DNA of 64,000 bases, from assembly GCA_026126025.1 (NCBI GenBank), contig JAHCJZ010000004.1:1-64000 (forward strand), in the 5' to 3' direction. Made by a program: the position numbers and the translations under genes. Of this stretch, positions 1-9,719 are shown piece after piece (the stretch's first letter is position 1; every line of letters starts with the position of its first letter). Source of the stretch: Bauldia sp. (lineage in GTDB: Bacteria > Pseudomonadota > Alphaproteobacteria > Rhizobiales > Kaistiaceae). The notes below the pieces were generated by a model. That model did not search any database, was not told the origin of the DNA, and worked only from the letters and a program-made list of their open reading frames with translations.

Positions 1-1415
1 TCCTTCACGAGGACGTCGACCGCATCGGCGATCGCGGCAAGGATCGAATCCTCGAGGTCGGAGTCCTTCACCGGCGCGGCAGCGGGCCGCGCTGTGGCGG
101 CGGCCTCGCGCACCGGCGCGGGACGGACCGAGGAGAGCGGCCGCGTCGGCACGCGCTCGGCGTCCTCGCCCATGCGGATCGGACGGGAGGCGGCGCGGAG
201 CGGCTCGCCGCGCGTCGCCGCGGGACGCGGCATCTGCGTGCGGGGCGGAGGCGGCGTGATGATCGGGCGTTCGGCGTCGCGGCGGGGCGTCGCGCGCGCC
301 GCTTCCGGGCGGCGCGGCGTGACCGGCGGCGGGGGCGGCGGAATCTCGGCCTCGACCGGCGCCTCGGCCTCCTGCCTCTGGCCGATCACCCAGGCGCCGA
401 CGAGCCCCTTCTCCTCGTCGGAGAGCGTCACCTTGGCATTGTCGGCGAGGTAGAGGATCTGCTGGTAGAACGCCTCCGCCAGCACCTGCGGATCGTCATT
501 CGCGGTGAACATGTGGCCGCGCAGCTGCAGGCCCTTGATGACGAAGCCGACCTGCCGCTTGGTGACGTTGCGGCCGAGTGCGTTGAGCCGGTGGGCGACC
601 GAATCCGCGGTCGACTGGAACTTGTAGCCGTTCATCGCGACCTCCTCGACGAGGACGCGGAAGAGGTCGGCGAACGCCTTCGGCGAGAACAGCGGCACCG
701 AGGTCGCCTGGTGGATGCGGCGCACCAGCGCGGCCAGCGCCTCGCGGTCGACCCGCGTCGAGATGCGGGGTGGCGGCGGGGTGCGGAGCGCCGGCAGCTG
801 CGGCTTCCGGATCAGCGGCTCGGCCGCCGCGCCGCCCGACGGGCGGATTCGTGGCGGCCGCGGAATCTCGCCGCGCGCTTCGGCCGGCGTTTCGGCGGAG
901 CGCGTCAGGAGCCGCACCAGCGCCGCTTCCTCCACCACCGCATCGGCGAAGGAGCGGTAGGTCGCGGTCATCCCGTCATTGGAATAGATGACGAGCTGCT
1001 TCGCCTGCGCCCGGAGCCGGAAGAGGATCGGCGTCAGGTCGGTGTCGGCGGAGAGGAGGATCAGCTCGTCGGGCTGGTTCTCCAGCGCATCGAGGGCGTC
1101 GAGCGCGAGGTGAACGTCGTTGGAGCCGCGCGGCTGCCCCGGCGGCGGCGAGCAGTCGATCACCTGGACGCCATTGGCCGTCAGCCAGCCGCGGTTCTTG
1201 CCGAGAAGCTTCGGGTCGGCATAGCAGCGCTTGAACTGGTAGCGGCGCCGGAGGCCCTCCGGATTGGGCCCGATAATGTCGCCGCTCTCGATCGCCTCCA
1301 GCCACGCGCCGGCGCGCGAGCCGAGATAGTCGCCGACGCCCGGACCGCACTCGTTCAGGCTGCGATAGAGGCTGTCATAATCGAAAAGGAGGACGCTCTT
1401 GATGCTCTGGGCCAT
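1..1415 (-). CDS. NYN (LabA/DUF88-like) domain protein, 3' end outside window
   Basis: The reading frame runs off the left edge with 471 residues visible. Residues 7-135 look like a NYN/PIN-like nuclease fold: acidic residues in LLFDYDSLY (Asp12, Asp14), SNDVHLALD (98-106) and LSADTDL (121-127) match the metal-binding positions of the family. A second predicted domain follows near residues 190-310 and then a long Pro/Arg-rich, probably disordered tail. NYN proteins are thought to cleave RNA, but the substrate here is unknown. The ATG at 1415 is chosen because the conserved fold begins six residues later. The fold assignment is fairly sure, the nuclease role is inferred. Confidence 0.8.
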   Translation of the reverse strand, partial: MAQSIKSVLLFDYDSLYRSLNECGPGVGDYLGSRAGAWLEAIESGDIIGPNPEGLRRRYQFKRCYADPKLLGKNRGWLTANGVQVIDCSPPPGQPRGSNDVHLALDALDALENQPDELILLSADTDLTPILFRLRAQAKQLVIYSNDGMTATYRSFADAVVEEAALVRLLTRSAETPAEARGEIPRPPRIRPSGGAAAEPLIRKPQLPALRTPPPPRISTRVDREALAALVRRIHQATSVPLFSPKAFADLFRVLVEEVAMNGYKFQSTADSVAHRLNALGRNVTKRQVGFVIKGLQLRGHMFTANDDPQVLAEAFYQQILYLADNAKVTLSDEEKGLVGAWVIGQRQEAEAPVEAEIPPPPPPVTPRRPEAARATPRRDAERPIITPPPPRTQMPRPAATRGEPLRAASRPIRMGEDAERVPTRPLSSVRPAPVREAAATARPAAAPVKDSDLEDSILAAIADAVDVLVK

Positions 1416-1727
1416 CGCCTAGGCCTCGACGTGGTTGCGATGATGAGCAACGACAGACCGCACGTCGTCCTGGTTCCTCTGAAAGGTCATTCGGCCGGCC
1501 ATTCCTGACGGCCCGAACCGTTTTCGTCGAGAGCGCCGAGCTCCGTCGCACGGCCGGCTCCCCGGAAAGCTTGCCGGCGCTTTGTTACGAATGCGCAAAA
1601 ACCCTGTCGCTTGCAACCTTTGGCGGCGGCGCGGCGCGATCCGCCGAAGGCGAATCCGCGCGCAACCGTACACCCGGAACGGGTCCCCGCGCCAACGCCC
1701 GCGCCCCTTTTTCTCGGCCCGCGATCC
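1416..1727. other. intergenic region between NYN gene and gloB
   Basis: This 312-base gap lies between two minus-strand genes and must hold the promoter of the NYN gene. The middle (about 1585-1620) is less GC-rich than its flanks. I see no convincing -35/-10 pair, hairpin terminator or RNA gene. The open frames across it are unsupported by codon pattern. Confidence 0.5.
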
Positions 1728-2498
1728 TCACGCAAAGGCATCCTTGCGGCGGCGGAGCTCGGCAAAGACCGCAGCCGGCTCGGCATCCTCCATCCCGATC
1801 GCGCGGCGGAGGCGGCGCTTGCCGGCGCGCAGGAACGGGTTGGTCGCCTGCTCCTGCCCGATCGTCGTCGGCGTGGTGGGGAGACCCTTGCGGCGAAGCG
1901 CGGCGACCTCGGCGACCCGCGCTGCAAGGTCGATATTGTGGGGCTCGACCGTCACCGCGAAACGGCCATTGTCCGCGGTGTTGTCGTGGCCGCAATAGAC
2001 GATCGTCTCGCGCGGCAGCGCCGCGAGCTTCGCCAACGACCCCCACATCGCTTCGGCCGCACCCTCCACGATCCGCCCGCAGCCGAGCGAGAACATCACG
2101 TCGCCGACGAAGGCGAGGTTCTCCGACGGGATGCGGTAGACGATATGGCCCATCGTGTGTCCCGGCGTCTCCAGCACGTCGATCGTCGTGCCGCCGAACG
2201 CGATGGTGTCGCCCTCGCCCACCGCGCCGTCGATCGCCGGGATCGCCTCGGCCTCGCCGGCCGGACCGACGATCGTGCATCCGGTCGCGGCCTTGAGCGC
2301 GGCGTTGCCGGCGACGTGATCGTGATGGCGATGGGTGTTGAGGATCGCCGTCAGCCGCCAGCCGCGCTCCCGCAGCCGCGCCGCGATCGCCTCCGCATCC
2401 GGCGCGTCGATCGCGATCGTCTCGCCGCTCGCCGGGTCATGCACCAGCACCGCGACATTGTCGGTCCGGCAGATCGTCTGGTCGATGATGAAGGGCAT
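1728..2498 (-). CDS. gloB: hydroxyacylglutathione hydrolase (glyoxalase II)
   Basis: Metallo-beta-lactamase fold enzyme that hydrolyses S-D-lactoylglutathione to D-lactate and glutathione, the second step of methylglyoxal detoxification in the cytoplasm. The 256-residue protein shows the binuclear metal motif THRHHDH at 55-61, further ligands in ETPGHTMGH, FVGDVMF and YCGHD, and the GloB-type C-terminal motif ATNPFLRA. Length fits the family. I use the ATG at 2498 (MPFIIDQ); the frame stays open 35 codons upstream, but that part is a dispersed palindromic repeat rather than glyoxalase sequence. Confidence 0.9.
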   Translation of the reverse strand: MPFIIDQTICRTDNVAVLVHDPASGETIAIDAPDAEAIAARLRERGWRLTAILNTHRHHDHVAGNAALKAATGCTIVGPAGEAEAIPAIDGAVGEGDTIAFGGTTIDVLETPGHTMGHIVYRIPSENLAFVGDVMFSLGCGRIVEGAAEAMWGSLAKLAALPRETIVYCGHDNTADNGRFAVTVEPHNIDLAARVAEVAALRRKGLPTTPTTIGQEQATNPFLRAGKRRLRRAIGMEDAEPAAVFAELRRRKDAFA

Positions 2499-2570
2499 GC
2501 CCGGAAAGTAGCCGCGATGGCCGGACTCAACCAGATCGGCGTTGGTCCGCCGCGGTCTTGGCCCCTGTTT

Positions 2571-2647
2571 CGTCATCACCGGGCTTGACCCGGTGATCCA
2601 CACGGCCCCGCTGTATGGATTGCCGGATCAAGTCCGGCAATGACGAG
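2571..2647. repeat. palindromic intergenic repeat, family H, copy 1
   Basis: Two palindromes lie side by side: one with arms ATCACCGGG/CCCGGTGAT around CTTGA, the other with arms TTGCCGGA/TCCGGCAA around TCAAG. A related palindrome with the same TCAAG centre occurs at 63574-63603. It sits between the divergent gloB and methyltransferase genes. Confidence 0.75.
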
Positions 2648-2718
2648 AGTGGGTTGGCAGCCGTCGCGAGGTCGACGCGAGAAGCTGGCAACCGGGGCGC
2701 GTGCTAGTCTGCCCGCGC

Positions 2719-3465
2719 ATGTATCTCGACGTCGTCGACCTCAAGGCGTTCTACAGCGACCGGCTGGGCGTCATCGCCCGGCGGCTGATCGGGCTGCGCA
2801 TCAGGCGGCTGTGGCCGACCGTGACCGGCGACCGCATCCTCGGCGTCGGCTACGCCACGCCCTATCTCGGCCAGCTCGGCGACGACGCGGTCTGCCGCAT
2901 CGCGATGATGCCGGCGGCGCAGGGCGTGATCGGCTGGCCGTCGGCTGGCCCGAACGCCGCCGCGCTCGTCCTCGACGACGCGCTCCCGCTTCCCGGCTCG
3001 GCGATGGACCGCGTGCTGGCGGTGCACAGCCTCGAGGCCGCCGACAGCCCGATCGAGGTGCTGCGCGAGATCTGGCGCGTGCTCGCCCCCGGCGGCCGGC
3101 TGATCGCGGTGGTGCCGAACCGCGTCGGCGTGTGGTCCCGCGTCGAGCGGACGCCCTTCGGCACCGGCTATCCCTTCAGCCGCACCCAGATGACCATGCT
3201 GCTGCGCGAAGCGATGTTCTCGCCGATCGCCTGGACCCACGCGCTGGCGATGCCCCCGCTGAGGAGCGGCGTGCTCCTGCGCACCGGCACCAGCTGGGAG
3301 CGCATCGGCACCCGCATCTGGCCGCGCCTCTCCGGCGTCCTCATCGTCGAGGCGACCAAGCTCCTCCACCAGCGCATCCCCGCCAGCCGCCGCGCGTCAC
3401 GCGAGCGGAGGCTCCAGCCGGCGCTCGCCCCGCCCGCGGGGATGCGGCGGGCTCAGGAGGACTGA
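2719..3465 (+). CDS. class I SAM-dependent methyltransferase
   Basis: A 248-residue protein with a Rossmann-type methyltransferase layout. It carries a motif I-like segment ILGVGYATPYL near residue 40, an acidic/hydrophobic stretch LVLDDALPLPGSAMDRVLAVHSLE, and the post-motif segment REIWRVLAPGGRLIAVVPN typical of UbiE-like enzymes. Divergent gene pairs of such a methyltransferase with gloB are common in Hyphomicrobiales. The substrate cannot be read from sequence. The ATG at 2719 is used because conserved sequence starts there; an upstream GTG at 2701 is possible. Confidence 0.85.
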   Translation: MYLDVVDLKAFYSDRLGVIARRLIGLRIRRLWPTVTGDRILGVGYATPYLGQLGDDAVCRIAMMPAAQGVIGWPSAGPNAAALVLDDALPLPGSAMDRVLAVHSLEAADSPIEVLREIWRVLAPGGRLIAVVPNRVGVWSRVERTPFGTGYPFSRTQMTMLLREAMFSPIAWTHALAMPPLRSGVLLRTGTSWERIGTRIWPRLSGVLIVEATKLLHQRIPASRRASRERRLQPALAPPAGMRRAQED

Positions 3466-3480
3466 GGCCGTCCAACGGTC

Positions 3481-3668
3481 TCCCCTCGCCCCGGTGGGGA
3501 GAGGGCTTTCGACCTTGGCGAGCGGAGCGAGCCTAGGTCGGAAGGGTGAGGGGGTTCGGGCCGCCGTTGTTTTCACTGCGTTCGGGGCACGGCCTGCGCA
3601 AGCTTCTCACCTAGTCCCCCTCACCCGCCGCTACGCGGGTGGCCTCTCCCCGCTGGGGAGAGGCGAAG
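3481..3668. repeat. GGGGAGAGG-type repeat, family A, copy 1
   Basis: An element bounded by two CTCCCC/GGGGAG palindromes. It has an inner AAGGGTGAGGGGG and, facing it, CCCCCTCACCC next to a GCTACGC-type hairpin. The same architecture occurs at 33853-34000 and 55510-55667. It fills the convergent gap between the methyltransferase and aldo/keto reductase genes, where it could fold as a long hairpin in both directions. Confidence 0.8.
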
Positions 3669-3671
3669 GGT

Positions 3672-4544
3672 CTACCCCTCGCCTCGTGCCTGCGCGTCCA
3701 GCGCGGCGAAATCCTCGTCGCTGAGCACGATCGCCGCGGCGGCCGTGTTCTCCACGAGATGCGCCACCTTCCCGGTGCCGGGGATCGGCAGCATCACGGG
3801 GCTCCGTTTCAGCACCCAGGCGAGCGCGATCTGGCTCGGGGTCGCGCCGAGCTTCTTCGCGATGCCGTCCATCACCGTGCCAGGCCGCGCGAGGTTGCCG
3901 TTGGCGAGCGGGTACCACGGGATGAAGCCGATGCCGTTCTCCTCGCAATAGGTGACGACGTCCTCGCTGGAGCGGTCGGTGAGGTTGTAGAGGTTCTGGA
4001 CCGTCGCGACTGGGAACACCTTCCGCGCCGCCGCGATCTCCTCGACGCCGACCTGGCTGAGCCCGGCGTGACGGATCAGCTCCTCCTTGAGGAACTCGGC
4101 GATCACGCCGAACTGCTCGTCCTGCGGCACCTTTCCGTCGATGCGGTGGAGCTGCCAGAGGTCGATCCGGTCGACCTTGAGGCGGCGAAGGCTCTCCTCC
4201 ACGCAGCGCCGCAGATAGTCAGGCCGCCCGTTCGACACCCAGCGCCCCGGGCCCGGCCGCTCCAGCCCGCCCTTGGTGGCGATCACCATCGAGCCATAGG
4301 GGTGGAGCACCTCGGCGAGGAGATCCTCGCTCACCGCCGGACCGTAAGCGTCGGCGGTGTCGACGAAGTCGATGTCGAGGTCGCGGAGCGTCTGCAGCGT
4401 GCGGACCGCCTCCGGCCGGTCCTGCGGCGGACCGAAGATGCCGGGGCCGGTGATGCGCATCGCGCCGAAGCCGAGCCGGTTGACCGGAAGGTCGCCGCCA
4501 ATGGCGAAGCGGCCGGACGAGGACGCCGTGGGGAGCGTGGCCAT
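3672..4544 (-). CDS. aldo/keto reductase
   Basis: A 290-residue NAD(P)H-dependent oxidoreductase with a TIM-barrel fold. The catalytic tetrad is visible as Asp62 and Tyr67 (in VDTADAYG), Lys91 (ATKGG) and His133 (QLHRID). The cofactor loop IPGTGK lies near residue 255. It resembles the YdbC/oxidoreductase subgroup rather than a sugar-specific reductase, and the substrate is unknown. It lies 27 bases downstream of metW on the same strand but has no evident link to methionine synthesis. Confidence 0.88.
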   Translation of the reverse strand: MATLPTASSSGRFAIGGDLPVNRLGFGAMRITGPGIFGPPQDRPEAVRTLQTLRDLDIDFVDTADAYGPAVSEDLLAEVLHPYGSMVIATKGGLERPGPGRWVSNGRPDYLRRCVEESLRRLKVDRIDLWQLHRIDGKVPQDEQFGVIAEFLKEELIRHAGLSQVGVEEIAAARKVFPVATVQNLYNLTDRSSEDVVTYCEENGIGFIPWYPLANGNLARPGTVMDGIAKKLGATPSQIALAWVLKRSPVMLPIPGTGKVAHLVENTAAAAIVLSDEDFAALDAQARGEG

Positions 4545-4571
4545 ATCGAGTTTCCTTGCGAAGGCGCCGCG

Positions 4572-5207
4572 TCAGCGGCGGATAAGAAACACCGCCTGCG
4601 CGCCGAAGAAGTTCCACAGCGCGCCAGGTCCGCGAAGGCCGAGCCGCTCGCCCTTGCTGTTGAAGGCGACGGCCTGCTCGACCGTCGCGCCGATCTCGGC
4701 GCAGAGCTCGACGAAATCGCGGATCGTGAAGAAATGGATGTTCGGCGTGTCGTACCAGCGCGACGGCAGCTGGGGGGTCATGGGCATCCGGCCGCGGAGA
4801 CCGAGGCTGGCGCGCACGCGCCAATAGCCGAAATTGGGGAACGACACGACCACCCGCCGCCCGATGCGCAGCAGCTCCTCCAGCACCGCGCGCGGGCGGT
4901 AGGTCGCCTGCAGCGTCTGGCTGAGGATGACGGTGTCGAACGCGTCGTCTGGGTAGTGGACGAGGTCGCGGTCAGCGTCACCCTGGATCACCGACAGCCC
5001 GCGCGCCACGCATTCGTTGACGCCCTTCTGGCTGATCTCCAGCCCTCGGCCGACCACACCGCCCTTGGCCTCGAGCAGCACCAGAAGGTCGCCATTGCCG
5101 CAGCCGACGTCGAGCACCTTCGACCCGGGCGGGATGAGCTCCGCCACCACCGCAAGGTCGACGCGCCGCGCCGTGATCGCGGCTGTGCCGTTGCCGTTCG
5201 CCGCCAT
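4572..5207 (-). CDS. metW: methionine biosynthesis protein MetW
   Basis: A 211-residue SAM-methyltransferase-like protein with motif I VLDVGCGNGDLL (about 31-42), DADRDLVHYPDDAFDTVILSQ and the family signature SFPNFGYWRVR. In proteobacteria MetW is encoded next to MetX and is required for full homoserine acylation activity. The ATG at 5207 overlaps the TGA of metX by one base (TGATG), so translation is probably coupled. A longer upstream frame exists but reads through metX in another frame and is not used. Confidence 0.93.
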   Translation of the reverse strand: MAANGNGTAAITARRVDLAVVAELIPPGSKVLDVGCGNGDLLVLLEAKGGVVGRGLEISQKGVNECVARGLSVIQGDADRDLVHYPDDAFDTVILSQTLQATYRPRAVLEELLRIGRRVVVSFPNFGYWRVRASLGLRGRMPMTPQLPSRWYDTPNIHFFTIRDFVELCAEIGATVEQAVAFNSKGERLGLRGPGALWNFFGAQAVFLIRR

Positions 5208-6412
5208 CAGGTCGCAGCGCCCCGCGCCCGCGCCGCCGCGCCGAGGAAGCCGGAGATCGTCCCGTAGAGCTCGGGCTCGTCGAGGAGGAACGCGTCGTGG
5301 CCGCCGGTGGTCTCGATCTCGACGAACGACACCGGCGCATTCGACGCGGCCAGCGACTGCACGATGGTGCGGCTCTCCTCGGTCGGGAACAGCCAGTCCG
5401 AGGTGAAGGAGACCACGCAGAAGCGCGTGGCGGAGTTCCGCCACGCATTGGCGAGCACGCCGCCATAGTCCGCGGCTAGGTCGAAATAATCCATCGCCCG
5501 GGTGACGTAGAGATAGGAATTGGCGTCGAAGCGCTCGACGAAGGTGACGCCCTGGTGGCGCAGATACGACTCGATCTGGAAGTCCGCGTCGAAGCCGAAG
5601 GTCGGCTTCTCGCGGTCCTGCAGCCGCCGCCCGAACTTCGCGTGGAGCGCCTTGTCGGACATGTAGGTGATGTGCGCGGCCATCCGCGCCACCGCGAGGC
5701 CCTTGCGCGGGCTCGTGCCCTCGGCGAGGTAGCGGCCGTTCCGCCAGTCGGGGTCGGCCATAACCGCCTGCCGGCCGACCTCATGGAAGGCGATGTTCTG
5801 CGACGAGTGCCGCGCCCCGCAGGCGATCGGGATCGCACTGAAGACGCGGTCGGGATAGGACGCCGCCCATTGCAGCACCTGCATCCCGCCCATCGAGCCG
5901 CCGATCACGGCGAGCGCCATCTCGATGCCGAGATGGTCGAGGACGCGGACCTGCGCCCGCACCATGTCGCGGATCGTGACCACGGGAAGGTCGGTCGCCC
6001 ACGGCTCGCCATTGGCGGGATTAGTCGAGGCCGGCCCGGTCGTCCCCATGCAGCCGCCCAGCACGTTGGCGCAGATCACGAAATAGCGGTCGGTGTCGAT
6101 CGGCTTGCCGGGGCCGACCATGCGCAGCCACCAGCCCGGCTTGCCGGTGACCGGGTGGATGTTGGCGACATGCTGGTCGCCGGTCAGCGCGTGGCAGATC
6201 ACCACCGCGTTGGAGCGCGCGGCGTTCAGCGTCCCGTAGGTCTGGTACGCGACCTGGAGGTGGTCGAGGCGGCCGCCGGAATCGAGCTCGAAGGGCTGGT
6301 CAGGCCCGAAGCGCACGACCGGGCTCGTAGGCTCGTCGGCTTCGCGGCGGGCCCGGGCGACTTCGATGCGGCTGTTGTCCCCCGGACGGGCCGGAGCGGT
6401 TTGAGTGGCCAT
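5207..6412 (-). CDS. metX: homoserine O-acyltransferase MetX
   Basis: A 401-residue alpha/beta-hydrolase-fold enzyme that acylates homoserine in the first committed step of methionine synthesis. The nucleophile Ser173 sits in GGSMGG. The partners are Asp in FTSDWLFP and His in TGGHDAFL. Signature segments CHALTGDQH and [11 protein letters not shown] are present. Whether acetyl- or succinyl-CoA is used cannot be decided here, because many proteobacterial MetX proteins are succinyltransferases. It heads the metXW pair and has a clear promoter upstream. Confidence 0.94.
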   Translation of the reverse strand: MATQTAPARPGDNSRIEVARARREADEPTSPVVRFGPDQPFELDSGGRLDHLQVAYQTYGTLNAARSNAVVICHALTGDQHVANIHPVTGKPGWWLRMVGPGKPIDTDRYFVICANVLGGCMGTTGPASTNPANGEPWATDLPVVTIRDMVRAQVRVLDHLGIEMALAVIGGSMGGMQVLQWAASYPDRVFSAIPIACGARHSSQNIAFHEVGRQAVMADPDWRNGRYLAEGTSPRKGLAVARMAAHITYMSDKALHAKFGRRLQDREKPTFGFDADFQIESYLRHQGVTFVERFDANSYLYVTRAMDYFDLAADYGGVLANAWRNSATRFCVVSFTSDWLFPTEESRTIVQSLAASNAPVSFVEIETTGGHDAFLLDEPELYGTISGFLGAAARARGAAT

Positions 6413-6445
6413 GGCGAGCCGTCAGCCTGTCGGTGAGGTGGCGGA

Positions 6446-6475
6446 TAGGTAGGGTTCGCCCTCCCGGACTGTCAA
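6446..6475 (-). promoter_or_regulatory. sigma70-type promoter of metX-metW
   Basis: Reading the minus strand, TTGACA at 6475-6470 (perfect -35) is followed after 18 bases by TACCTA at 6451-6446 (-10). Transcription would start near 6439, about 27 bases before the metX ATG. That leaves no room for a SAM riboswitch in the leader. Confidence 0.65.
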
Positions 6476-6566
6476 CGTTTCTTTGATTTCGGCGGCGGCC
6501 TTGCCTATGAATGCGCCGCGCCGGCCCGTCCGGCAGTTTTCCAGCCTCATCCGGTGAACTGATCCC

Positions 6567-7406
6567 ATGCCCGAGACCGGCGAAAGCGACGCCACGACGC
6601 TCGCCGCGCTCCGCGGCCGGATCGATGCGGTGGACGAGTCGATCCACCGCCTCCTGATCGAGCGCGCCTCGGTGATCGACGCGCTGATCGCGGCCAAGGG
6701 CACGCAGCGGAGCGGAGCGGCCTTTCGCCCGCAGCGCGAGGCCGAGATGATGCGCAAGCTCGCCGCGCGCCACGGCGGCCATCTGCCGCTCGCCGCCGTC
6801 GAGCACCTCTGGCGCGAGATCATCACCACCTTCACCTATCTCCAGGCGCCGTTCCGCGTCGTCGTCGACTACGGGCCGGACCCGTTGGCGATGCGCGACG
6901 TTGCGCGCTTCGTGTTCGGCTTCACCGTCTCGCTCGACGCCGCTGATGGTCCCGCCGACGTGGTGAAGCGGATCGCCGCCTCGCGCAGCGATCTCGGCGT
7001 CGTCCCGCTCGGCGACGGCAGCGCCGGCACGCCGTGGTGGCGCAGCCTGTCGCTGACGCGCGGCCCCCGCGTGATGGCGCTCCTCCCCTTCATCGAGCTC
7101 GGCGGACGGCCGGCGGCAACGCCGGCCGTGGTCGTTTCGCCGCCCCTCACCGAGCCGACCGCGCCGGACATCCTCGTCTTCGCCGCGAACGCGCCCGCCG
7201 CGGTCAACCTCCCGCCGCGTGCGGCGATCCTCGCACGCTCGGGCGACGAGGCGATGGTCGCCATGGCCGGGAGCGACGCCGAGGCAGAGCTCGCGGCAGC
7301 CGGCGCCGCCGACATCGCCGCGATCGGCGGCATCGCGCGCGGCATCTCCGCCGACGGCCTCACCGGCCCGCTCCGCCTCCCCGTCGGCAAGGAGGCGCGC
7401 GCGTGA
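6567..7406 (+). CDS. chorismate mutase with C-terminal extension
   Basis: Residues 10-92 form an AroQ-type chorismate mutase: [20 protein letters not shown], a conserved Lys in AAKGTQ, and [13 protein letters not shown]. It converts chorismate to prephenate. The remaining 185 residues, starting [18 protein letters not shown], keep the order seen in mutase-prephenate dehydratase fusions but show no TRF motif, so they may be a decayed or repurposed dehydratase-like domain. The stop overlaps the GTG of hisC by three bases (GTGA), consistent with one aromatic amino acid operon. Confidence 0.85.
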   Translation: MPETGESDATTLAALRGRIDAVDESIHRLLIERASVIDALIAAKGTQRSGAAFRPQREAEMMRKLAARHGGHLPLAAVEHLWREIITTFTYLQAPFRVVVDYGPDPLAMRDVARFVFGFTVSLDAADGPADVVKRIAASRSDLGVVPLGDGSAGTPWWRSLSLTRGPRVMALLPFIELGGRPAATPAVVVSPPLTEPTAPDILVFAANAPAAVNLPPRAAILARSGDEAMVAMAGSDAEAELAAAGAADIAAIGGIARGISADGLTGPLRLPVGKEARA

Positions 7407-8509
7407 CCGACGACATCCTCGGCCCGGTGCCGCGTCCGGGCGTCCTCGACATCGACCCCTACGTGCCCGGCAAGGCGACCGGCCTCGGCGTCACGCGGCA
7501 CAAGCTGTCGTCGAACGAGACGCCGCTCGGCCCCAGCCCGCTCGCGGTCGAGGCCTACCGCGCCGCCGCGGCGTCGCTCGAGCTCTATCCCGACGGCAGC
7601 GCCACCGCGCTTCGCGAGGCGATCGGCGCCGCGCATGAGATCGACCCCGACCGCATCGTCTGCGGCGCCGGCTCCGACGAGATCCTCAACATGATCGCCC
7701 ATGCCTATCTCGGGCCGGGCGACGAGGCGATCCACAGCGAGTACGGCTTCCTCGTCTACAAGATCGCGACCCTCGCCGCCGGCGCGCTGCCGGTGGTGGC
7801 GAAGGAGCGCGACTACACCACCGACGTCGACGCGATCCTCGCCGCGGTGAGCCCGGCAACGCGCGTCGTCTTCCTCGCCAACCCCAACAACCCGACCGGC
7901 ACCTACATCTCGTCGGCCGAGGTGCGGCGGCTGCAGGAAGGCCTGCCGCCCAACGTCGTGCTGGTGCTCGACTCCGCCTATGCCGAGTACGTCCGCCGCA
8001 ACGACTACGACCCCGGCCTGGAGCTTGCGATGACGACCGGAAACGTCGTCATGACGCGCACCTTCTCCAAGATCTACGGCCTCGCCAGCCTCCGCATCGG
8101 CTGGTGCGCCGGCCCGGCGCCCATTATCGACGCGCTCAACCGCGTGCGCGGCCCGTTCAACCTGTCCGGCCCGGCGATCGCCGCCGGCGCCGCCGCCGCC
8201 GCCGACCGCGATCACGTCGCCGCTGCCGCCGGCCACAACGAGACCTGGCTGCCGCGCGTATCCGCCGCGCTGACGGGCCTCGGCCTTACCGTGACGCCGA
8301 GCGTCGGCAATTTCGTGCTGGTCCATTTCCCGGCGACCCCCGGCAGGACCGCCGCGGAGGCCGACGCCTACCTCCTCGCCCGCGGCCTGGTGCTCCGCCG
8401 CATGGACGCCTACGGCATCCCCGGCGCCCTCCGCATGACCATCGGCAGCGAAGACGCCAACCACGACACCGTCACCGCGATCGCCGATTTCCTCGCGGGG
8501 AAGCAATGA
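7403..8509 (+). CDS. hisC: histidinol-phosphate/aromatic aminotransferase
   Basis: A 368-residue class I/II PLP aminotransferase. The Schiff-base Lys223 is in [24 protein letters not shown] (160-166) and VLDSAYAEY are the substrate and cofactor contacts. HisC-like enzymes in this position, between chorismate mutase and prephenate dehydrogenase, probably transaminate aromatic keto acids, possibly alongside histidinol phosphate. GTG at 7403 is the start: it overlaps the upstream TGA, and GGAGG at 7391-7395 is a good ribosome site. A longer upstream frame is not supported. Confidence 0.92.
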   Translation: MTDDILGPVPRPGVLDIDPYVPGKATGLGVTRHKLSSNETPLGPSPLAVEAYRAAAASLELYPDGSATALREAIGAAHEIDPDRIVCGAGSDEILNMIAHAYLGPGDEAIHSEYGFLVYKIATLAAGALPVVAKERDYTTDVDAILAAVSPATRVVFLANPNNPTGTYISSAEVRRLQEGLPPNVVLVLDSAYAEYVRRNDYDPGLELAMTTGNVVMTRTFSKIYGLASLRIGWCAGPAPIIDALNRVRGPFNLSGPAIAAGAAAAADRDHVAAAAGHNETWLPRVSAALTGLGLTVTPSVGNFVLVHFPATPGRTAAEADAYLLARGLVLRRMDAYGIPGALRMTIGSEDANHDTVTAIADFLAGKQ

Positions 8510-8536
8510 TGCGAGGGCAGGCCCACACAACACCGG

Positions 8537-8630
8537 TCATCCCGGGCCGCGTGCAGCGAAGCTGCATCGCGAGACCCGGGACCCAGCGCAAGACTCGTCG
8601 CGAAGCGACGCTCTTCGCGCGACCAGCGCC
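8537..8630. repeat. GTGCAGCGAAGCTGCA-type repeat, family D, copy 1
   Basis: CCCGGG at each side encloses a hairpin with arms TGCAG/CTGCA. It is followed by GACTCGTCGCGAAGCGACG and CTCTTCGCGCGACCAGCGCC. Close relatives occur at 11326-11515 and 43126-43322, with a more diverged one at 59708-59832. Confidence 0.75.
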
Positions 8631-8713
8631 CATAAGGAAACCACCCGTCGCGGGCACCCCCCTCCCCACCCCTCCCCCACAAGGGGGGAGGGAGCCGCCC
8701 GTGGCACGGTCGC

Positions 8714-8741
8714 GACTGCCGACTGCCGACTGCCGACTGCC
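8714..8741 (+). repeat. heptamer tandem repeat GACTGCC x4
   Basis: Four exact copies of GACTGCC end 18 bases before the tyrC start codon. The same heptamer array is present at 12904-12945. Confidence 0.9.
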
Positions 8742-8759
8742 GTCACCGGAATCCGCGCC

Positions 8760-9719
8760 ATGACCGCCGTCATCTTCCCCCGGCTCGCTTTGATCGGCAT
8801 CGGCCTCATCGGCGGGTCGATCGCGCTCGCCTCGCGGCGCGCCGGCGCGGCGGGCCACATCGCGGTCAGCACGCGGACGCCCGAGACGCTGCGGCGCGCC
8901 GAGGCGCTTGCCCTTGGCGACAGCTTCCATCTCGACCCCGCCGAGGCGGTGAAGGACGCGGATTGCGTGATCGTGTCGGTGCCGGTCGGCGCGTCGGGCG
9001 CGGTCGCCGAGGCGATCGGCCCGTTCCTCAAGGCCGGCGCCATCGTGTCGGACGTCGGCTCGGTGAAGCATTCCGTGGTGCGCCAGATGGCGCCGTTCAT
9101 CCCGGCGGGCGTTCATTTCGTGCCGGCGCATCCGGTGGCGGGGACCGAGCAGTCCGGCCCTGAGGCCGGTTTCGCCGAGCTTTTCGACAATCGCTGGTGC
9201 ATCCTCACGCCGCCGCCGGAAACGGACCGGGAGGCCGTGGCAACGCTGGCTGCCTTCTGGGGCGCCCTCGGCGCCAATGTCGAGACGATGTCGCCCGAGC
9301 ACCACGACCTCGTGCTCGCCATCACCAGCCACGTGCCGCATCTCATCGCCTACAACATCGTCGGCACGGCGGCGCATCTTGAAGAGGTCACGCAGTCCGA
9401 GGTGATGAAATTCTCCGCCGGCGGCTTCCGCGATTTCACCCGCATCGCCGCCTCCGACCCGACGATGTGGCGCGACGTGTTCCTTCACAACAAGGACGCG
9501 GTGCTGGAGATGCTGGGGCGCTTCAACGAGGATCTGACCGCGCTGCAGCGCGCGATCCGCTATGGCGAGGGCGACAAGCTGTTCGAGCTCTTCACCAGGA
9601 CCCGCGCGATCCGCCGCGGCATCGTCGCCGCCGGCCAGGAAACCGCGACCGCCGATTTCGGCCGCCGCCCCGGCGCTATTCCAGGAAGCCCTCCAGCGAC
9701 CCCAAAGAAGGGATCGTGA
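8760..9719 (+). CDS. tyrC: prephenate/arogenate dehydrogenase family protein
   Basis: A 319-residue NAD(P)-dependent dehydrogenase acting on prephenate or arogenate in tyrosine synthesis. It has the dinucleotide motif GIGLIGGS (13-20), the catalytic segment HPVAGTEQSGPEAG, and ITSHVPHLIAYN and KFSAGGFRDFTRIA, all typical of the cyclohexadienyl dehydrogenase family. It follows chorismate mutase and hisC on the same strand, separated by repeats. The last 44 bases overlap the 3' end of the opposite-strand DUF2125 gene. Confidence 0.92.
   Translation: MTAVIFPRLALIGIGLIGGSIALASRRAGAAGHIAVSTRTPETLRRAEALALGDSFHLDPAEAVKDADCVIVSVPVGASGAVAEAIGPFLKAGAIVSDVGSVKHSVVRQMAPFIPAGVHFVPAHPVAGTEQSGPEAGFAELFDNRWCILTPPPETDREAVATLAAFWGALGANVETMSPEHHDLVLAITSHVPHLIAYNIVGTAAHLEEVTQSEVMKFSAGGFRDFTRIAASDPTMWRDVFLHNKDAVLEMLGRFNEDLTALQRAIRYGEGDKLFELFTRTRAIRRGIVAAGQETATADFGRRPGAIPGSPPATPKKGS

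Noticed and set aside
6413-6566. SAM-II riboswitch upstream of metX
   Set aside because: The metX promoter sits at 6446-6475, leaving only about 27 bases of leader, and no SAM-II-like conserved loop was found.
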